Shown: positions 58,792 through 64,000 of the stretch, piece after piece | Position numbering within the stretch: the stretch's first letter is position 1 | Layout: the number at the start of each line of letters is the position of its first letter | DNA from: Streptomyces sp. Root431 | Lineage (GTDB): Bacteria > Actinomycetota > Actinomycetes > Streptomycetales > Streptomycetaceae | Reading direction: 5' to 3' | DNA: 64,000 bases | Assembly: GCF_001426585.1 (NCBI RefSeq) | Contig: NZ_LMEI01000007.1 | Coordinates: 142,584 to 206,583 of the forward strand | Notes under the pieces: model-generated | Seen by the model: the letters and a program-made list of their open reading frames with translations, nothing else | Told to the model about the DNA's origin: nothing | Database searches by the model: none | Position numbers and translations under genes: made by a program

Positions 58792-59868
58792 ATGACCACG
58801 GTCACCGGACCGAACCCCCGTCGTCGCACCCTCCTCACCGGCGCCTTCGCCCTCGGCGCCGCCACCGTCCTGCCCGTGGGCCTCGCCGACCGGGCACGGG
58901 CCGCCGCCGGCGTCCCCGTCATCGCGGACTGCGCCGCCTGGGGCGCCCGCCCCGCGAGCAGCCCCCTCACGATCCTGCCCACCCCGCCCGTCAAGATCAT
59001 CGTGCACCACACGGCGACCCCCAACGTCACCGACTACTCGCAGGACCAGGCCTTCAAGCTCGCCCGGTCCATGCAGAACTGGGCGATGGACGACCGGGGT
59101 TGGATCGACACCGGGCAGCACTTCACCGTCAGCCGCGGCGCCCACGTCGTCGAGGGCCGCCACAGCAGCCTGGCCGAGCTCCAGCGCGGCACCCGGACCG
59201 TCGAGTCCGCGCACTGCACCGGACAGAACACCGTCGCCATCGGCATCGAGAACGAGGGCACCTACACCTCCGTCGACCCGCGCGGCGCGCAGTACGCGGC
59301 CCTGGTCGACCTCTGCGCCCACATCTGCCGCCAGTACGGCCTGCGGGCCTACCAGATCTACGGGCACCGGGACTTCAACGCGACCGAATGCCCCGGCGAC
59401 CGCCTGTACGCGCTGCTCCCGCAGCTCCGCCGGGACGTCGCCGCACGGATCGGCGGCGACCCGACGGCCCCCGTCTGGCCGCTGCTGCGCACGGGCGACT
59501 CGGGCGACCGGGTGCGGGCGCTCCAGCACCTCCTGGCCGGGCGGGGCGCCGTGCTCACCGTCGACGGGTCGTTCGGCCCGGCCACCGAGAAGGCCGTACG
59601 CGACCTCCAGACCCTGACGCGGGCGACCGCCGACGGCCTGGCCGGCAACCAGACCTGGCACCAACTCGTCGCCCCCGTACGGCGGGACGAGTCGGGCGAG
59701 GCCGTCAAGGCCGTCCAGTTCCTGCTCGGCGCGCGCGGGGTCCCCACCACGGTGGACGGCGTCTTCGGGTCCGGCACCCAGGCGGCGGTCACCACCTTCC
59801 AGTCGGGCGCGGGGCTTCCCGCCGACGGTCTCGTCGACGCCCGTACCTTCGGCCGCCTGCTCGGCTGA
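58792..59868 (+). CDS. Secreted N-acetylmuramoyl-L-alanine amidase (PGRP) with two peptidoglycan-binding repeats
   Basis: The 358-residue protein has a Tat-like signal ([10 protein letters not shown]). The amidase_2/PGRP domain (about 42-220) has zinc ligands suggested by I-V-H-H-T-A-T and [13 protein letters not shown]. Two PG_binding_1 repeats (about 228-290 and 298-357) follow, each with the V-D-G-x-F-G-x-x-T/G pattern. It cleaves the amide between MurNAc and the stem peptide. Confidence 0.92.
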   Translation: MTTVTGPNPRRRTLLTGAFALGAATVLPVGLADRARAAAGVPVIADCAAWGARPASSPLTILPTPPVKIIVHHTATPNVTDYSQDQAFKLARSMQNWAMDDRGWIDTGQHFTVSRGAHVVEGRHSSLAELQRGTRTVESAHCTGQNTVAIGIENEGTYTSVDPRGAQYAALVDLCAHICRQYGLRAYQIYGHRDFNATECPGDRLYALLPQLRRDVAARIGGDPTAPVWPLLRTGDSGDRVRALQHLLAGRGAVLTVDGSFGPATEKAVRDLQTLTRATADGLAGNQTWHQLVAPVRRDESGEAVKAVQFLLGARGVPTTVDGVFGSGTQAAVTTFQSGAGLPADGLVDARTFGRLLG

Positions 59869-59920
59869 CCCGAGCCCGGGCCGCCTTCCCCTCTCCCCTC
59901 AGCAGGAGGAGCACTCAGCC

Positions 59921-60904
59921 ATGCCCTCGCACACTCTGCCCACCGCCCGATGGGCGGTTCTCCTCGCCGCCGTCGTCGCCCTCCTCGTCGGCCTGGTCTC
60001 CCCGGCCCAGGCCCTGGCCGGCGCCTTCGCGCCGACCCAGAGCAAGGGCAACCGCGGGTCGGACGTCGCCGCACTCCAGTACCTGCTCAACGCCCAGGGC
60101 GCCGGGCTCACCGCCGACGGCGCCTTCGGGGCCGGCACCGACTCGGCGGTCCGCTCCTTCCAGTCGGCCAAGGGCCTGGACTCCGACGGCATCGTCGGCC
60201 CCAACACCTGGAAGGCGCTCACGCCCACCGTGCGAGAGGGGAGCCAGGGCGAGGCGGTGAAGGCCGTCCAGCACCTGCTCAACGCCAAGCGCGGAGCCGG
60301 CCTGACCGTCGACGGCGCCTTCGGCCCCGGCACCGCCTCGGCCGTACGCACCTTCCAGGGCCACGCGGGTCTCGGCGCGGACGGCGTCGTCGGCCCGGAC
60401 ACCTGGACGAACCTCCTCTGGCACTACGAGTACGTCGACTACAACGCCGGCACCCTCTGCAACCAGAGCCCCGACGGCAACAGCTCCGCCGACTGGGGCA
60501 CCGCGGCCGCCGTCGGCCAGCTGGAGGCCGCGGCCCGCAGCTTCTCCGCCCTCGGCCGCGGCAAGCTGCCGGTCGGCGATGTGAGCTTCGAGCACGGCGG
60601 CAGCATCACCGGCCACGCCAGCCACCAGGTCGGGCTCGACGCCGACCTCTGGCCCGTCCGTACGGACTCGGCCCAGTGCGGCGGCTCCCGGATCACCTGG
60701 CAGTCGGCCGCCTACGACCGCGGCGCGACCCGCGAGCTGGTCAAGGCCCTGCTCGCGGCGGCCCCCGGCCACGTGAAGTTCGTGTACTTCAACGACCCCC
60801 AGCTGATCGCGGAGGGGCTGACGGTCCAGTACCCCAACCACGACAACCACCTGCACATCCGGTACTGCGAGCCGGTCCACCCGAACGCCTCGTACCAGTG
60901 CTGA
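59921..60904 (+). CDS. Secreted MepA-like murein endopeptidase with two peptidoglycan-binding repeats
   Basis: The 327-residue protein has a signal peptide (about 1-33). Two PG_binding_1 repeats (about 42-100 and 110-165) follow. The C-terminal LAS-type domain has [14 protein letters not shown] and H-D-N-H-L-H-I-R, the zinc-binding HxxxD and HxH of penicillin-insensitive murein endopeptidases (M74). It would cut peptide cross-links in peptidoglycan. Spacing of 52 bases after the amidase suggests an operon. Confidence 0.85.
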   Translation: MPSHTLPTARWAVLLAAVVALLVGLVSPAQALAGAFAPTQSKGNRGSDVAALQYLLNAQGAGLTADGAFGAGTDSAVRSFQSAKGLDSDGIVGPNTWKALTPTVREGSQGEAVKAVQHLLNAKRGAGLTVDGAFGPGTASAVRTFQGHAGLGADGVVGPDTWTNLLWHYEYVDYNAGTLCNQSPDGNSSADWGTAAAVGQLEAAARSFSALGRGKLPVGDVSFEHGGSITGHASHQVGLDADLWPVRTDSAQCGGSRITWQSAAYDRGATRELVKALLAAAPGHVKFVYFNDPQLIAEGLTVQYPNHDNHLHIRYCEPVHPNASYQC

Positions 60905-60947
60905 CGGCTGCCGCCACGGCATCCACGACCATGAGGAAGAAGAGACG

Positions 60948-61868
60948 ATGAGAAGAATCCCGGGCCTGGCGGCCACGCTGCTCGCCGCCCTGGTGGCCGC
61001 GCTGACGGCCGGGCTGCTCTCGGCCGGCCCCGCCCTCGCCGCCGACTGGCCGCTCGTCCGCAAGGGCGACAACAGCGTCCAGGTGACGACCGTCCAGCAC
61101 TTGCTGACCGCCCGCGGCTACGCCACCGGCGCCGACGGCGCCTTCGGCGACGGCACCGAGGCCAAGGTGAAGAGCTTCCAGAGCGCCGCCGGTCTCAGCC
61201 CGGTGGACGGCATCGTCGGCGCCGACACCTGGTCCAAGCTGATCGTCACCGTCCGCAAGGGCGACAACGGATCCGCCGTCAAGGCCCTCCAGACCCAGCT
61301 CAACCGCTATGGGGCGGGCCTCGCCGTCGACGGCGCCTTCGGCGACGGCACCGACGGCAAGGTCAAGAGCTTCCAGACCTCCAAGGGCCTCGACGCGGAC
61401 GGCATCGTCGGCCCGGACACCTGGCGCGCCCTGGTCACCGGCACCTCCGGCGGCAGCGGCGGCGACAGCGGCCTGCTGACCCACTCCGAGGCGGCCTCGA
61501 TCTTCACCTCGGCCGGCGGCATCACCTGGACCTCCTCCGGCAACTGCTCCAACCGCAACAGCAGCAGCTGCACCTCGTTCGACGGCCTGCGCCGGGCCTC
61601 CGCCGACGGCACGGTCACCCTGCGCAGGGCGAGCGGCTGCGCCCTGACCATCACGGGCGGTACGGAGACGGGGCACGCGAGCGGCACGTACAGCCACTGG
61701 AACGGCTACAAGATCGACTTCAGCCCGACCAGCTGCCTGAGCAACTACATCACCGGCACCTTCCCGCGGACCGGTACCCGCGCCGACGGCGCGGCGCTCT
61801 ACACCGCCCCCTCGGGCAACATCTACGCCCGCGAGAGCAACCACTGGGACGTGACCTTCCTCAACTGA
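60948..61868 (+). CDS. Secreted peptidoglycan-binding protein with LAS-like C-terminal domain
   Basis: The 306-residue protein has a signal peptide (about 1-32) and two PG_binding_1 repeats (about 40-95 and 105-163). The C-terminal domain (about 175-306) has G-H-A-S-G-T-Y-S-H-W-N-G-Y-K-I-D-F and N-H-W-D-V. The first fits HxxxxxxD and the second would supply the last ligands of LAS metallopeptidases, but with Asp where HxH is usual. It may be a DD- or LD-carboxypeptidase-like enzyme or a non-catalytic relative. Confidence 0.75.
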   Translation: MRRIPGLAATLLAALVAALTAGLLSAGPALAADWPLVRKGDNSVQVTTVQHLLTARGYATGADGAFGDGTEAKVKSFQSAAGLSPVDGIVGADTWSKLIVTVRKGDNGSAVKALQTQLNRYGAGLAVDGAFGDGTDGKVKSFQTSKGLDADGIVGPDTWRALVTGTSGGSGGDSGLLTHSEAASIFTSAGGITWTSSGNCSNRNSSSCTSFDGLRRASADGTVTLRRASGCALTITGGTETGHASGTYSHWNGYKIDFSPTSCLSNYITGTFPRTGTRADGAALYTAPSGNIYARESNHWDVTFLN

Positions 61869-61890
61869 CGCGGAGACACCCACTCGGGGC

Positions 61891-61929
61891 GGCGGCCGGC
61901 CGCGGCGGAACACGCCGCGGCCGGCCGCC
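61891..61929 (+). terminator. Perfect hairpin after the hydrolase genes
   Basis: GGCGGCCGGCCGCGGCG pairs perfectly over 17 bases across a GAACA loop, 23 bases after the stop. It ends the secreted-protein operon. Confidence 0.9.
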
Positions 61930-62013
61930 GTCGCGCCACGTCTCCCGAGCGGCCTCCGGCGCACCAATGGGTGCCGACAACATGCATGCCTTCTGATTTC
62001 GGGTCATATTGAG

Positions 62014-62032
62014 CCCTAAGTCACACTTAGGG
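62014..62032. promoter_or_regulatory. Inverted repeat CCCTAAGT-CAC-ACTTAGGG before the second Opp operon
   Basis: A perfect 8-base inverted repeat with a 3-base centre lies 19 bases upstream of the binding-protein ATG, overlapping the expected leader or promoter start. Its TAAGT/ACTTA arms resemble the palindrome upstream of the first Opp operon (50155-50164). It could be an operator or an mRNA hairpin near the ribosome site. Confidence 0.5.
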
Positions 62033-62050
62033 ACATATGGGAGGCACTCC

Positions 62051-63679
62051 ATGCGCGGAGCCACGCACGCCAAGTGGGCCGCACTGGCCACCGCAGTCGC
62101 CCTCGCGGCGACCGCTTGTGGCGGCGGTGACGACAGCGGCGGCGGCGGAGGGGCCGACGGCATCGTGACCTCCTCGTGGGGAGACCCGCAGAACCCACTG
62201 GAGCCGGCCAACACCAACGAGGTGCAGGGCGGCAAGGTCCTCTCCATGATCTTCCGGGGGCTCAAGCAGTACGACCCGAAGACCGGCGAGGCCAAGGACA
62301 TGCTCGCCGAGAAGATCGAGACCACCGACTCGACCAACTTCACCATCACGGTCAAGGACGGCTGGACCTTCTCCAACGGCGAGAAGGTCACCGCCAAGTC
62401 CTTCGTCGACGCCTGGAACTACGGCGCCCACCTGAAGAACAACCAGAAGAACGCCTACTTCTTCGGCCAGATCCAGGGGTACGACCAGGTCCACCCCGAG
62501 AAGGGCGAGCCCACCGCCGAGACCATGTCCGGTCTCAAGGTCACCGGCGGCCAGACCTTCACGGTCAAGCTCACCCAGAAGTTCTCCACCTGGCCCATCA
62601 CCCTCGGCTACGCGGCCTTCGCACCGCTGCCCCAGGCCTTCTTCGACGACCACGCCGCCTGGCTCTCGAAGCCCGTCGGGAACGGCCCCTACACCGTCGA
62701 CTCCTACTCCAAGGGCTCGCAGATGGCCCTCAAGCGCTGGGACGACTACCCGGGCGCCGACAAGGCCCAGAACGGCGGCATCACCCTCAAGGTCTACACC
62801 GACAACAACACGGCCTACACCGACCTGACGGCCGGAAACCTCGACCTCGTCGACGACATCCCCGCCGCCCAGCTGAAGAACGTCTCCGCCGACCTCGGCG
62901 ACCGGTACATCAACGTCCCCGCCGGCATCATCCAGACCCTGGCTTTCCCGTTCTACGACCCCGCCTGGGACAAGCCCGGCCAGGAGAAGCTCCGCCAGGG
63001 CCTCTCCATGGCGATCGACCGCAACCAGATCACCGAGACGATCTTCCAGAAGACCCGTACCCCCGCCGTCGACTGGACCTCCCCGGTCCTCGGCGAGGAG
63101 GGCGGCTTCAAGGACATCTGCGGCGACTTCTGCAAGTACGACGCGGCCGAGGCGAAGAAGCTCGTCGCCGAGGGCGGCGGCATCCCCGGCGGCACGATGA
63201 AGATCTCGTACAACGCCGACACCGGCTCCCACAAGGAATGGGTCGACGCGGTCTGCAACTCCATCAACCGCGCCCTCGGCAACGACAAGGCCTGCGTCGG
63301 CAACCCCGTCGGCACCTTCGCCGACTACCGCAACCAGGTCACGTCGCAGAAGCTCGCGGGCCCCTTCCGGGCCGGCTGGCAGATGGACTACCCGCTCATC
63401 CAGAACTTCCTCCAGCCGCTGTACTACACGAACGCCTCGTCCAACGACGGCAAGTGGACGAGCCCCGAGTTCGACAAGCTCGTCAACCAGGCCAACGCCG
63501 AGACCGACATCGCCAAGGCCGTCGGACTCTTCCAGCAGGCCGAGGAAGTCCTCCGCGACGACATGGGCGCCATCCCGCTCTGGTACCAGAACGGCAGCGC
63601 GGGCTACTCGGAGGCCGTCTCCAACGTGACGCTGAACCCCTTCAGCGTGCCGGTCTACGACCAGATCAAGGTCAACTGA
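62051..63679 (+). CDS. Oligopeptide-binding lipoprotein of the second Opp operon
   Basis: The ATG at 62051 follows GGGAGG and gives 542 residues. The lipobox is A-T-A-C near residue 20, and the start M-R-G-A-T-H-A-K-W-A-A-L-A parallels the protein at 50348 (M-R-G-A-K-S-A-K-W). Family 5 motifs include G-W-T-F-S-N-G and L-R-Q-G-L-S-M-A-I-D-R. The two proteins are paralogues with clear divergence in the binding regions, so they probably bind different peptides. Confidence 0.93.
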   Translation: MRGATHAKWAALATAVALAATACGGGDDSGGGGGADGIVTSSWGDPQNPLEPANTNEVQGGKVLSMIFRGLKQYDPKTGEAKDMLAEKIETTDSTNFTITVKDGWTFSNGEKVTAKSFVDAWNYGAHLKNNQKNAYFFGQIQGYDQVHPEKGEPTAETMSGLKVTGGQTFTVKLTQKFSTWPITLGYAAFAPLPQAFFDDHAAWLSKPVGNGPYTVDSYSKGSQMALKRWDDYPGADKAQNGGITLKVYTDNNTAYTDLTAGNLDLVDDIPAAQLKNVSADLGDRYINVPAGIIQTLAFPFYDPAWDKPGQEKLRQGLSMAIDRNQITETIFQKTRTPAVDWTSPVLGEEGGFKDICGDFCKYDAAEAKKLVAEGGGIPGGTMKISYNADTGSHKEWVDAVCNSINRALGNDKACVGNPVGTFADYRNQVTSQKLAGPFRAGWQMDYPLIQNFLQPLYYTNASSNDGKWTSPEFDKLVNQANAETDIAKAVGLFQQAEEVLRDDMGAIPLWYQNGSAGYSEAVSNVTLNPFSVPVYDQIKVN

Positions 63680-63696
63680 CGCCGTAGGAGGTCGGC

Positions 63697-63742
63697 GGCG
63701 TACGGCCCGGCCCGCGGAAACCACCGCGCCGGGCCGTACGCC
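63697..63742 (+). terminator. Intercistronic hairpin between second binding protein and permease
   Basis: GGCGTACGGCCCGGC pairs with GCCGGGCCGTACGCC, with further pairs inside (CGCGG with CCGCG, one or two unpaired bases). It occupies the same place as the hairpins at 52016-52129 in the first Opp operon. It probably lowers read-through from the binding protein into the permeases. Confidence 0.75.
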
Positions 63743-63820
63743 TTCCCCGCCCCCCCCGGGAGCGGGGACAACCCCTCCCCAGAGCGAACCCCCTACCCGG
63801 AGCCAACCCCCGGAGCCCCC

Positions 63821-64000
63821 CATGGGTCGTTATGTGATCCGGCGACTGCTGCAGATGATCCCGGTCTTCTTCGGCGCCACGCTGCTGATCTTCCTGATGG
63901 TGAACGTGATGGGCGACCCCATCGCCGGTCTGTGCGGCGACCGCCAGTGCGACCCGGCGACCGCGGCCCAGCTCGAGAAGGAGTACGGCCTCGACAAGCC
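63821..64000 (+). CDS. Opp-type ABC permease, 5' part only
   Basis: The open frame begins M-G-R-Y-V-I-R-R-L-L-Q-M-I-P-V-F-F-G-A-T and runs off the right edge after 60 codons. It matches the start of the OppB-like protein at 52165 closely. The first membrane segment (residues about 9-30) and a partial periplasmic loop are visible. It is the first permease of the second Opp operon. Confidence 0.92.

Noticed and set aside
1..64000. Insertion sequences, prophage genes or plasmid origin
   Set aside because: No transposase, integrase, phage structural or replication protein was seen in any supported reading frame.

Overview
The window is high-GC actinobacterial chromosome, almost certainly Streptomyces. 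Third codon positions are strongly G/C, GTG and TTG starts are common, and long antisense ORFs are mostly codon-bias artefacts. It holds SARP and GntR regulators, a SpoIIE-type phosphatase, DUF2690 proteins, a chitinase with a DasR-like operator, and bldK-type oligopeptide transport operons beside typA. It looks like a core-chromosome segment with one inserted biosynthetic island and one expanded secreted-protein locus.

Region 1 (1-7041) is housekeeping: exodeoxyribonuclease VII (xseB partial, xseA), an APC-family permease, ispH, ppgK, a DUF6542 membrane protein and ychF. Region 2 (about 7076-18700) is the most interesting part. It is a compact small-molecule cluster with visibly more A/T codons over 9389-16189. 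It has a LuxR-type regulator, a UbiA prenyltransferase, a 3-dehydroshikimate dehydratase-like enzyme, a metal-binding cupin, two unrelated FAD monooxygenases, an O-methyltransferase, an MFS exporter and a complete acetohydroxyacid synthase (AHAS). The AHAS catalytic subunit has His30 where herbicide-sensitive enzymes have Ala (Arabidopsis Ala122), and its small subunit is a 91-residue ACT-only form. I infer a shikimate-derived, hydroxylated and methylated, possibly prenylated phenol or quinone, with a target-type self-resistance enzyme.

Region 3 (18788-33427) holds a DIP1984-like protein, a lone tRNA T-arm, an AfsR/SARP regulator, a DUF4232 lipoprotein and a threonine synthase-like enzyme. 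A secreted subtilase, a DUF4190/septum-formation-like protein, a GH18 chitinase, a GntR regulator with an NCS1 permease, and small SPOR, Nudix and HATPase proteins follow. Region 4 (33572-45177) holds a PAS-PAS-GAF-SpoIIE-HATPase phosphatase, a PspA and TPM pair, a GH18-like protein, a transglutaminase-like protein and the succinate dehydrogenase/fumarate reductase operon.

Region 5 (45178-64000) begins with an LpqW-like family 5 lipoprotein, typA and a complete five-gene Opp/BldK-type importer. Next come five tandem secreted DUF2690 paralogues, then three secreted proteins with peptidoglycan-binding repeats (an amidase, a MepA-like endopeptidase and a LAS-like protein). A second Opp operon starts with its binding protein and runs off the right edge in its first permease gene. 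The secreted block lies exactly between the two peptide importers, which suggests a link between extracellular wall or peptide processing and peptide uptake. That link is inference.
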